Both the position numbers and the translations under genes were made by a program. A DNA stretch of 64,000 nt from Muribaculaceae bacterium (GTDB lineage: Bacteria > Bacteroidota > Bacteroidia > Bacteroidales > Muribaculaceae): the NCBI GenBank assembly GCA_017621225.1, contig JAGATN010000019.1, forward strand, positions 122,200 to 186,199. The letters run 5' to 3'. Shown here one piece after another: positions 45,539 to 53,373 of this stretch; the first letter of the stretch is position 1; each line of letters opens with the position of its first letter. A model generated the notes under the pieces. It saw nothing but the letters and a program-made list of their open reading frames with translations, did no database searches and was not told the origin of the DNA.

Positions 45539-45613
45539 CAATGTCACTTTATGAAGGTTGTGGTTTACGCCTTGATTAATACCATTACCAAAACGTTTAA
45601 TAAAATAACGATT

Positions 45614-48070
45614 ATGAAAAAAATGTCACGCTTTTATTCGTGGGGCGTTGTCGTATCTCTTGTCATGGCCATGGGTGGCTGTGCGGGGCAAGCTACGTAT
45701 TCGCATCCCGATGCACCCGTTAGGGAGGTGCCTTTCACTCAGGTACACATCTCAGATAGCTTCTGGTCGCCGAGGATTCAGACAAATCGCACGGTGTCGA
45801 TACCGTCGGCATTCAAAGAATGCGAAAACAACGGTCGATTCGACAACTTCGCGTTGGCCGGCGGCTTGATAAAGGGTGAGCATAAGGGCGACTTTTCGTT
45901 CGACGACACCGACCCGTACAAAATAATTGAGGGCGCTTCGTACTCGCTGGCAGTGGAGTATGATGCAAAACTCGATGCCTATCTCGACAGCGTGATAAAT
46001 CTGATATCCGCCGCGCAGGAGCCCGACGGATACCTTACGACGTGCGTAACAAACAAATGCACGCGCCTTTCGGGATGGTGGGGAACCCACCGCTGGGAAA
46101 AGATAAACAGTCACGAGCTTTACAACAGCGGACATCTTTACGAGGCAGCCGTGGCTCATTACAGGGCAACCGGAAAGCGGTCGCTGCTCGATGTGGCCAT
46201 ACGCAATGCCGACCTCGTATGTCAGGTGTTCGGCCCCGAGGAGGGTAAGAAGCATGTGCCTTCAGGGCATCCGATCGTCGAAATGGCTCTTGCAAAGCTA
46301 TATAAAGTAACCGGCGACGAGAAATATCTCAACATGGCAAAATATTTTGTCGAGGAGACCGGCAGAGGTACCGACGGCCACCGTCTGAGCGAGTATTCGC
46401 AAGATCATAAGCCGATACTCGATCAGGATGAAATTGTGGGGCATGCCGTCAGGGCCGGATATCTGTTTTCGGGCGTTGCCGACGTGGCTTCGCTGACCAA
46501 CGACACCACCTATTTCAATGCGTTGACGCGCATATGGGATAATATGGCATCGCGCAAGCTCTACATTACCGGCGGCATCGGAAGCCGGGCACAGGGCGAA
46601 GGCTTCGGCCCCGACTATGAGCTCAATAACCATACGGCTTATTGTGAAACGTGTGCGGCCATTGCCAACGTTTATTGGAACTATCGCATGTTTTTGGCTA
46701 CCGGCGATGCGAAATATGCCGATGTTTACGAGCGCGCGCTCTACAACGGCGTGATTTCGGGTGTATCGCTGTCGGGCGATAAGTTTTTCTACGACAATCC
46801 GCTTGAATCGATGGGTCAGCACGAGCGTCAGCGCTGGTTTGGTTGCGCTTGCTGCCCCGGCAACGTTACGCGCTTTATGGCAAGCATCCCCAACTACATG
46901 TATGCCGTTCAGGCCGATGACGTGTTAGTGAATCTATACATTCAGTCAGATGCCGACATAAAGACCGAAAACAACGAGGTTAAGATAAGCCAGATCACCG
47001 AATATCCGTGGAATGGCAATGTGAAGATGACCGTTTCGCCGGCCAATGAGGCTGAGTTCGCCTTGCGTCTGCGAATACCCGGATGGGCCACTGACGCGCC
47101 CGTGCCTTCCGACCTGTATTCGTTTGTCGACGGCGCGAAATCAGATTATGTGGTAAAAGTCAATGGCAAAAAGGTGTCGCCGCTGTCGGGCGACGGATAT
47201 GCAACGATATCGCGCGTGTGGAAGCCGGGCGATGAGGTGGAGCTTGAACTGCCCATGGAGGTGCGCCGCATACGCGCCAACGAAAACGTGGTCGACGACC
47301 GTGGCAAGCTTGCCATTCAGCGCGGCCCGGTGGTGTATTGCCTTGAAAGCCATGATCAGGCCGACGGGTCGGTATTCGACAAATACATACCGTCGACGGC
47401 TGACTTTAAGGCATTTTACGAGCCTGAGCTGCTTAACGGCGTGATGACTCTTGCCGCAACTGCTAAGAAGCTTTTGCCCGACGGTCAGACGGCCGACGTG
47501 CCCGTAAAGGCCATTCCGTATGCCACGTGGTGCAATCGCGGGCCGGCATCGATGGCAGTGTGGATTCCCGAAGATTCGGCGCACGCGGTTGCCACTCCGA
47601 GCCCTACCGTGGCTTCGAAGGCACGTATGTACAGCGAACCTACTACCATAAACTCGGAGTCGCCCGCAGCCACGTCAAACCTGAGCGATGCGTGGGGCTA
47701 TAACGACCGGTGGGAACCCACCTCGAGTTCCGACACGTCGAAGCCCTACCACTACTGGTGGTTGCGCAGGGGCTCGCTCGAAAATGTGTGCTACGCGTTT
47801 TCCGAACCTACCGAAGTGTCGGGCGTCGATGTATATTGGCTCGATTTTGACCATTACGACGGTAGCTATCGTACTCCCGAAAACTGGAAGCTATATTACA
47901 AGGATGATGCGGGGTTGTGGCGCGAAGTTGCCGGCGTGGAATCGTATGGCATCGAGAAGGATCGGTATAACCACGTCGGGTTCGAGCCGGTGAAGACCAC
48001 GGCGTTGAAGATAGCCGCGAAGCTGCGCGACGGATACAGCGGTGGCGTGATAGAGTGGAAAGTTAATTGA
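45614..48070 (+). CDS. GH127 beta-L-arabinofuranosidase lipoprotein
   Basis: The 818-residue protein begins with a lipobox ending 'MGGC' (Cys23). The (alpha/alpha)6 barrel carries the zinc-cysteine active site known for GH127: Glu329 in 'QGEGF' aligned with the acid/base, Glu345 and Cys347 in 'AYCETCAA', and Cys413-Cys414 in 'CACCPGN' with the nucleophile Cys. It releases beta-linked L-arabinofuranose from plant glycoproteins or pectic arabinan. A jelly-roll follows, and residues about 690-818 form an extra discoidin-like domain that may bind sugar. I use the ATG at 45614 because it starts the signal peptide; the frame open from 45536 overlaps the promoter. Confidence 0.93.
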   Translation: MKKMSRFYSWGVVVSLVMAMGGCAGQATYSHPDAPVREVPFTQVHISDSFWSPRIQTNRTVSIPSAFKECENNGRFDNFALAGGLIKGEHKGDFSFDDTDPYKIIEGASYSLAVEYDAKLDAYLDSVINLISAAQEPDGYLTTCVTNKCTRLSGWWGTHRWEKINSHELYNSGHLYEAAVAHYRATGKRSLLDVAIRNADLVCQVFGPEEGKKHVPSGHPIVEMALAKLYKVTGDEKYLNMAKYFVEETGRGTDGHRLSEYSQDHKPILDQDEIVGHAVRAGYLFSGVADVASLTNDTTYFNALTRIWDNMASRKLYITGGIGSRAQGEGFGPDYELNNHTAYCETCAAIANVYWNYRMFLATGDAKYADVYERALYNGVISGVSLSGDKFFYDNPLESMGQHERQRWFGCACCPGNVTRFMASIPNYMYAVQADDVLVNLYIQSDADIKTENNEVKISQITEYPWNGNVKMTVSPANEAEFALRLRIPGWATDAPVPSDLYSFVDGAKSDYVVKVNGKKVSPLSGDGYATISRVWKPGDEVELELPMEVRRIRANENVVDDRGKLAIQRGPVVYCLESHDQADGSVFDKYIPSTADFKAFYEPELLNGVMTLAATAKKLLPDGQTADVPVKAIPYATWCNRGPASMAVWIPEDSAHAVATPSPTVASKARMYSEPTTINSESPAATSNLSDAWGYNDRWEPTSSSDTSKPYHYWWLRRGSLENVCYAFSEPTEVSGVDVYWLDFDHYDGSYRTPENWKLYYKDDAGLWREVAGVESYGIEKDRYNHVGFEPVKTTALKIAAKLRDGYSGGVIEWKVN

Positions 48071-48091
48071 CTTGCCGTTTATACGAAATGT

Positions 48092-48121
48092 AAGGGGGCT
48101 CCGATCTGTTGGGGCCCCCTT
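48092..48121. terminator. Terminator between GH127 and DUF4249 genes
   Basis: AAGGGGGC (48092-48099) pairs with GCCCCCTT (48114-48121). The hairpin lies between convergent stops and may serve both strands; the T-tract is short. Confidence 0.7.
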
Positions 48122-48130
48122 TGCTGTGCC

Positions 48131-49144
48131 TTATTTGCTTGCGTCGGCGACGGCTGACGTCATGAAATCGTTGAGGCTGACGGTGTAGGTGGCGTATGAC
48201 CGGGCGGCGACGATTCCCGCTCCGGTCGATACGTTGCTGTAACCCCACATCGGATCGCCGAAACCTACGTCGCCAAGTTCGCCTATCAGGCCTTCATCAC
48301 GATGCCATAGGTAGTTGATCCAATTATAGTAGCTTTTCGAAATGGAGTGCAGCGTCAGTATGAGCCCGCAGTCAAACATTTCGGGGTCTGATTTATCGGT
48401 TCGTAGAAAGTATGATCCGTTTTCGAATACCAAGTGCAGCGTATAGGTTTTGCCCGAAAACTGCCTGTCGGTGAAGAACGTGAAGCCCGAACCGTCGGCA
48501 TTGCCCATTATCGATTCGAACACGTCGATATGTTCGGTAAAAATCGGTTCGGCCTCATATTTGAGCGACCCGAAATTGAAGGATATTTCCGGGAGGTTTG
48601 GCGACGCGCCAAAGTTGTCAGTGTAGTCGGAGCTTTTGTTATATCCCAGTATTGACAGCTGATAGTAGTTTTCGGTCGAGGCGGGGTCGGCTATTTCCAT
48701 GTCGACGTGCAGATTGAAATCAACACTAATCGTTTCGGTCGAATCGTCATTTTCCGTTCTCCATGAGTTTATCAGCACGGGATTGCTTTTCAATGATTTT
48801 GCGGGAACGAAGTAAGGCACGCACACTTCGGCTTCTGCGCTGCCGTAGGTGTTGCTTTGGGCTATAACCTTTATCGTGTCGCCCTCGCGCGGAATGTAAT
48901 CGGGGCTTTCAAGCGCGCCATTGACGTAGATGAATATTTCGGCATCGTCTACCGAATGATCGGTAGTGCTGTCGTCGGTGTATAGCCACGTTCTCGACAC
49001 TCTAACGTCGATGCTCTTTCCGGCGGTGATCAATGAATTAATGCACAGCACCGGGGTGGTGTCGATGTCGGGGGTAAACGTTTCGTAGCAGCTCGTAAGC
49101 AAGCTTGCCATGAATAGGGGTAATATGCGCTTTAAAATAACCAT
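48131..49144 (-). CDS. DUF4249 lipoprotein partner of the TonB receptor
   Basis: The 337-residue protein has a lipobox ending 'LLTSC' (Cys19) and a beta-rich body with 'CINSLITAGKSIDVRVSRTW' near the start, typical of DUF4249 proteins found beside TonB receptors in Bacteroidetes. It is probably a surface lipoprotein that caps or feeds the receptor at 49132. I set the start at the ATG at 49144, which begins the signal sequence and overlaps the receptor's last codons by 13 bases. The function of DUF4249 is not established. Confidence 0.82.
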   Translation of the reverse strand: MVILKRILPLFMASLLTSCYETFTPDIDTTPVLCINSLITAGKSIDVRVSRTWLYTDDSTTDHSVDDAEIFIYVNGALESPDYIPREGDTIKVIAQSNTYGSAEAEVCVPYFVPAKSLKSNPVLINSWRTENDDSTETISVDFNLHVDMEIADPASTENYYQLSILGYNKSSDYTDNFGASPNLPEISFNFGSLKYEAEPIFTEHIDVFESIMGNADGSGFTFFTDRQFSGKTYTLHLVFENGSYFLRTDKSDPEMFDCGLILTLHSISKSYYNWINYLWHRDEGLIGELGDVGFGDPMWGYSNVSTGAGIVAARSYATYTVSLNDFMTSAVADASK

Positions 49145-51570
49145 GTGTACGATATTGACGGTATGACGGGTAGCAGTCTGACTTTTTGAAAAACCGGGCG
49201 CGATACGTACGTAATTCCTTCGGGAGTAATTTCGTGAATGTCTTTGTAACCTCGCTTTATGCCGATGGTGTTCATGTGGCAATAAGCGTTGTAGACGCTG
49301 AAAGTCCAGAATCCGTGACTATTCTTTACGTTACACGAAAGGTCGAGACGATGGTAGAAGGGTAACTGATAATTGTTTACGGGGCATTTCAGCGGTACGT
49401 CGTCGTAGCTGAACTGTCCGCCGAACCCGCCGCCCTCCCACACTTGTGGCAAGAGCGTGAAACGGTTGCCCGAATGCCCGGTCCACGATGCATTGAGTTG
49501 CACGCGATCGTTTACGGTCCAGTTGAGCATCGCTTTGATGGTGTGGCGATTGTCGAATCGGGCGGGAAATTTCTTGCCGTCGTTCTTCTCCTTGAATGTG
49601 CGGTCGGCCCACGCAAGTGAGTAAGCTATGTGTCCGGTAAGTTTTCCGACAGTTTTTTCGATTTTCAGGTCGATGCCTTTCGACGTGCCGTGCCCGGTGG
49701 TAAGTCGGGCGTTCCACGTTTCCAGCGGCGGATGAAGGTAATGTTCATCGCGATAATCTATGAGGTTTCGCATGTATTTGTAGTATCCTTCCACCGATGC
49801 CGAGAATTTGCCGTCGCGGCTTTGCCAGTATCCACCTATTGATGCCTTGTCGGCCGTTTGGGGCTTCTGATTGCCGATTATGGGTATCCATTGGTCGGTT
49901 GGCAAGGCAAGATAGCTTTGCGTGAGCAGGTGCACGTATTGCGTGGTACGGCTATATGCCGCCTTTACGGCTACGTTGTCGATGGGCCGGTAGTTGACTG
50001 ACAATCGCGGAGCTATGCCGTAATTGGTCTTTCCGTCGATATGGAAAAGCGACCCGTGTATTCCGATGTTCATGCGTATGTGGTCGCCCGCCTGACGGTC
50101 GTTTTCTATGTAGGCATTCACTTCGTCGGCACCGTATGATTGGGTTGAGTCGCGCGTAAATGTGTTGATGCTGTCGTAAGTGTAGTTTCGAGTGGCGCGC
50201 GATGGCAGAAAAGAATGACGTACGTAGTTGGCGCCGAATCTAATCCGGGAGAACTCGTTTACCTGTCTGTCGAAATCGCCTCGTAATATCCAGTCGTTTA
50301 TTTTGTTGTCGGTTTTGTTTATCGATCGGGTTTCGGTCATGCCGCTGTCGGTGTAGTATTGGTTTGCGTCATCGTGGTTGAGGTCGGAGAAGAACCGCGT
50401 GTATGCGGCCGTAAATTCCGACGTAGTCTGCGGGTCGATGCGGTAATTGACGCCTGTCTGAACTATTAGGTTCCCCCAGTGCAAATCGAATTTTTCATCC
50501 TCATACCAACCGTTGGCTACGGTGTATTTGTCTTTCGTACCGCTTTTTAGCATGTCGTCGCCGAAATACACGCTTACAAAGCCGCTTGTTCGATTTGAAA
50601 AACGGTGCTTCACTTTGGCGTTAAGATCCATGAAATGATATCGAAAACGAATCTTTTCGTCATCGTTCTTTGAGTTGACCAATGCAATTACGGGTATGGT
50701 AAGCAGGTCGTACCACGAGCGTCGCAATCCGAACATATATGTGGTTTTGCTTTTGATTGGCCCCGATATGTTGAATCCCCCCGACGTAAGGCCCAACTTC
50801 GCCGATCCGTGGTGTCCGTCGGTCGATCCGTTTTTGGTTCTGACGTCGATGAATGACGACAGGCGGCCATCGTACTTTGCCGGTATTGACGATTTGAAAA
50901 AGTCGATGTATCGTATCGCTTCGGTATTGAAAGCCGAGAACAATCCGGCGAAATGGTTGGCCTGATAGATGGGTATATTGTCGAGCATATACAGATTCTC
51001 GTCGGCATTGCCCCCATGCACATACATGCCTGCCAAGCTTTCAATACCCTCGGTCACACCCGGATGCAGGTGCAGGGCCTTTATCACGTCGTTTTCGCCA
51101 AACAGCGACGGGGTGTTGCGTATTCGGTCAGACGTAAGTTTCATTGCACCTATCTCGGCCGTTTCCACGGCCGGATCTTCGAGTCGTGATTGTACTACCA
51201 CCTCGTCAAGAGCCATGGTTTTCAGCTTTGCGTCATCTATTTGCGGTTGCATCGTCATTTTATTGCTCAGAGCCTTGATGCCGCCGCGTTTACGTTTCAG
51301 TATTATGTTGTTGCCCTTGAACGAGTATTGTATGCCGGTGTTTTTGAACATTTCGGACAACGCTTTTTTTAGAGGCTTGTTACGTACCGAAACCGTAACC
51401 GTCACATCTTTAAGAATCTCTGACGAATAAATGAAGTTTTTGCCCGTTTGTTCTACGATGCTGCGAAACACGGTTGCCGCCGGTTGATTGACGGCATGTA
51501 TGGTTACATTCTGTGCTTTGACTGACGTCGACAGACAAAATATCATAAGGATTAAAACAATCTGCCTCAT
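49132..51570 (-). CDS. TonB-dependent outer-membrane receptor with N-terminal STN signalling domain
   Basis: The 812-residue protein has a signal peptide (1-19), a secretin/TonB N-terminal (STN) domain (about 22-95), a linker, a plug domain (about 120-235) and a 22-strand-type barrel to the C-terminus, which ends in an aromatic ('SYTWLF'). An STN domain is the hallmark of receptors that signal to an anti-sigma factor. It probably imports a scarce ligand and reports it to the mini anti-sigma encoded upstream. The ligand is unknown; there is no SusD and no typical siderophore neighbour. It overlaps the gene before it by ATGA. Confidence 0.92.
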   Translation of the reverse strand: MRQIVLILMIFCLSTSVKAQNVTIHAVNQPAATVFRSIVEQTGKNFIYSSEILKDVTVTVSVRNKPLKKALSEMFKNTGIQYSFKGNNIILKRKRGGIKALSNKMTMQPQIDDAKLKTMALDEVVVQSRLEDPAVETAEIGAMKLTSDRIRNTPSLFGENDVIKALHLHPGVTEGIESLAGMYVHGGNADENLYMLDNIPIYQANHFAGLFSAFNTEAIRYIDFFKSSIPAKYDGRLSSFIDVRTKNGSTDGHHGSAKLGLTSGGFNISGPIKSKTTYMFGLRRSWYDLLTIPVIALVNSKNDDEKIRFRYHFMDLNAKVKHRFSNRTSGFVSVYFGDDMLKSGTKDKYTVANGWYEDEKFDLHWGNLIVQTGVNYRIDPQTTSEFTAAYTRFFSDLNHDDANQYYTDSGMTETRSINKTDNKINDWILRGDFDRQVNEFSRIRFGANYVRHSFLPSRATRNYTYDSINTFTRDSTQSYGADEVNAYIENDRQAGDHIRMNIGIHGSLFHIDGKTNYGIAPRLSVNYRPIDNVAVKAAYSRTTQYVHLLTQSYLALPTDQWIPIIGNQKPQTADKASIGGYWQSRDGKFSASVEGYYKYMRNLIDYRDEHYLHPPLETWNARLTTGHGTSKGIDLKIEKTVGKLTGHIAYSLAWADRTFKEKNDGKKFPARFDNRHTIKAMLNWTVNDRVQLNASWTGHSGNRFTLLPQVWEGGGFGGQFSYDDVPLKCPVNNYQLPFYHRLDLSCNVKNSHGFWTFSVYNAYCHMNTIGIKRGYKDIHEITPEGITYVSRPVFQKVRLLPVIPSISYTWLF

Positions 51571-52019
51571 TGCTCGTCGATTTTCAGGTCGGTTCCAAGA
51601 ATGTCGTTTATGGTATCGGTCAAATCCTTTGCCGTGCCTTCGTAGTGGAGCGACAAGCGGTATTGGTCGGCGTTTGAAGGTATGTTTGTCACCGTTACGC
51701 CATAAACTTCCTTTATTTTTTCAACGACTTGCGGTAGGGGAGTATCCTCGAAGTCAATCACTTTTATGGCAAGCGATTGTGCTGACGGAGCGGGCGTGGC
51801 AGCCTGTGGCGCTTCGGGAATCCTGTCGATTGAGTAATTATGATATATCATTGCTGCTGTGGCGGTCATTACCACTGCTATCGCGGCAGCGGCGGCAATT
51901 TTTACGGGCGTCCACCATCGACGTGGAGTTATTCCCAAGCGTCTCAGCGCCGGGTCTACTGCAAATCGCCCCTTACGGTAGCGGCTTGCTATGAATTTTA
52001 TGTCGTTGTTGTGGTTCAT
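51567..52019 (-). CDS. Miniature FecR-like anti-sigma candidate with DUF4974 domain
   Basis: The 150-residue protein has a short cytoplasmic tail (1-37), one membrane helix (about 38-59), a Pro/Ala linker and a C-terminal DUF4974/STN-like domain (about 83-150; 'DFEDTPLPQVVEKIKEVYGV'). Typical FecR proteins are about 300-390 residues, with an 80-residue sigma-binding domain and a FecR domain; both are absent or greatly reduced. Position between an ECF sigma and an STN receptor suggests it is the anti-sigma. Overlaps at both ends (TAATG upstream, ATGA downstream) imply coupled translation. Confidence 0.72.
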   Translation of the reverse strand: MNHNNDIKFIASRYRKGRFAVDPALRRLGITPRRWWTPVKIAAAAAIAVVMTATAAMIYHNYSIDRIPEAPQAATPAPSAQSLAIKVIDFEDTPLPQVVEKIKEVYGVTVTNIPSNADQYRLSLHYEGTAKDLTDTINDILGTDLKIDEQ

Positions 52020-52582
52020 TAAAAATCCAAGCCTATGCGAAACGAAAAAAATGACAGGGCGCTATGGCCGGAGCCAATCTGTAATAGAGTGTTATATCCT
52101 TCGGGCGACACCACTATTTCGTAGATGCCGTATTCGTATCCTTGTACCGTCAGGCCGACTCCAATGTTTAAACCGGCCTTACGACCCCAGTTGAACCGAT
52201 ATCCCACGTTTGGCGAAAAGTATACACCGCCACCCTGACTTAGATTGTAGCCTGCTCGAATGTCGCCAAAGGGCGTAAATTTGCCGAATTGCCAATCGGT
52301 TCGGCCGTGAATGAAAGGGGCGAGTATGTGGCTGTCGAGTTTCGAACAATGTTCGTAAACGAGTCCGCCTCCGATGAATAGCCATGGGTTGAATTGATAT
52401 CCATGCGATGTCGACAATCCGGTGTAAAACTGAGCTGTCCGCTCGCCGTTGCCCCACATGTCCATCGAGCGAAGGTCGTTGCTCCACTCTATTAATCCTC
52501 TGTAACCGCGTTCCGGCTGACGTGCCACGGCTATCAGACACATCATTAACACTGCCAAAATAGTTAGTATGACTCTTTTCAT
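52019..52582 (-). CDS. Small outer-membrane beta-barrel-like protein
   Basis: The 187-residue protein has a signal peptide (1-20) and alternating amphipathic strands with aromatic girdles ('YTGLSTSHGYQFNPWLFIGGGL', 'GYRFNWGRKAGLNIGVGLTV'), ending in 'FRIGLDF'. That final Phe is the usual barrel signal. No function is recognised. It lies between the sigma gene and the anti-sigma candidate and shares TAATG with the latter. The start is set at the ATG at 52582, where the signal peptide begins. Confidence 0.7.
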   Translation of the reverse strand: MKRVILTILAVLMMCLIAVARQPERGYRGLIEWSNDLRSMDMWGNGERTAQFYTGLSTSHGYQFNPWLFIGGGLVYEHCSKLDSHILAPFIHGRTDWQFGKFTPFGDIRAGYNLSQGGGVYFSPNVGYRFNWGRKAGLNIGVGLTVQGYEYGIYEIVVSPEGYNTLLQIGSGHSALSFFSFRIGLDF

Positions 52583-52656
52583 TGCGTAATAAAGATTTGA
52601 TTTTACCCTTATGACGCTGATGGTTTGCAAAAGTCCTACGCAAAAAAGAGATTTTT

Positions 52657-53157
52657 TTACAAAAATGGCAAGAAAAATGGCTTGTGCCCCGTCGAGAGGG
52701 CTTCGCGTAATCGGCTAAATGCTTTGGTCATCTGATTTTTAACCGTTTTTACGGATATGCCGAGTTCTTCGGCAATATCTTCATTCGACATACCGTCGCG
52801 TTTACTGAGCAGAAACACCTCGCGGCATCGGTCGGGCAGATTGTCGATGGCTCTCCATATGTGTGCGTCACGTATCGACGTGTCGACGTTTTCGTCCGTT
52901 ACGTCGGGTATGCCGTCCAATCTCAGCATCTCCTTTTTGCCGCGCATGAAAGAGATGCATTCGTTGCGTACCGCGCGGTACATGTATCTTTTGAAATTGT
53001 CGATTTCGACGCCCGAACGTATTTTTTCCAACACTTTTATGAAGGCATCCTCTACCAGGTCTTCGGCAATGTCGGCATCGTCAACCATGCGGAGCGCATA
53101 CATGCCTAACGGCAGGTATAGCGAACGAAATAAGGCTGTGAATTCTTGATTTGTCAT
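52657..53157 (-). CDS. ECF-type RNA polymerase sigma factor
   Basis: The 166-residue protein contains sigma region 2 ('DADIAEDLVEDAFIKVLEK' and 'FKRYMYRAVRNECISFMR') and region 4 ('LPDRCREVFLLSKRDGMSNEDIAEELGISVKTVKNQMTKAFSRLREAL') with a clear helix-turn-helix. No signal or extra domain is present. It probably directs transcription of this cassette once the membrane anti-sigma is relieved. It is the first gene of the five-gene unit; 75 bp separate it from the next start. Confidence 0.92.
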   Translation of the reverse strand: MTNQEFTALFRSLYLPLGMYALRMVDDADIAEDLVEDAFIKVLEKIRSGVEIDNFKRYMYRAVRNECISFMRGKKEMLRLDGIPDVTDENVDTSIRDAHIWRAIDNLPDRCREVFLLSKRDGMSNEDIAEELGISVKTVKNQMTKAFSRLREALSTGHKPFFLPFL

Positions 53158-53252
53158 TTCAAATAGTTCGATTGTCGATTGGCCTGATGCTTAAAATGCT
53201 GAAAGTGGATGTATTATCGGTCAATTGTACCCATCTGTATACGACTGAGCCG

Positions 53253-53260
53253 CAAAATTA
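53253..53260 (-). promoter_or_regulatory. Candidate -7 element TAATTTTG for the ECF cassette
   Basis: The minus strand reads GTAATTTTGC about 95 bases before the sigma start. It looks like a housekeeping promoter; no ECF-specific promoter could be recognised. Confidence 0.4.
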
Positions 53261-53302
53261 CAAAAAAGGAGCTAATTGTAAAGCTTTATTCGGCGCGAAC
53301 GC

Positions 53303-53356
53303 ATAAAGAAACGGGGAGCCGCGTCAGTTGTCGGGCTTGACGTGGCTCCCCGTTTT
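53303..53356 (-). terminator. Terminator after the GH36-like gene
   Basis: An imperfect 18-bp stem (53309-53326 with 53338-53355) is followed on the minus strand by TTTCTTT. It lies 18 bp after the stop at 53374. Confidence 0.85.
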
Positions 53357-53373
53357 GTGCGTATCGGGTGCGA

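Noticed and set aside
45536-45613. Longer GH127 start
   Set aside because: The -7 element overlaps the first ATG; the lipoprotein signal starts at 45614.
49145-49282. Longer DUF4249 start
   Set aside because: It lies within the TonB receptor gene and reads as Arg/His-rich shadow; the signal peptide begins at 49144.
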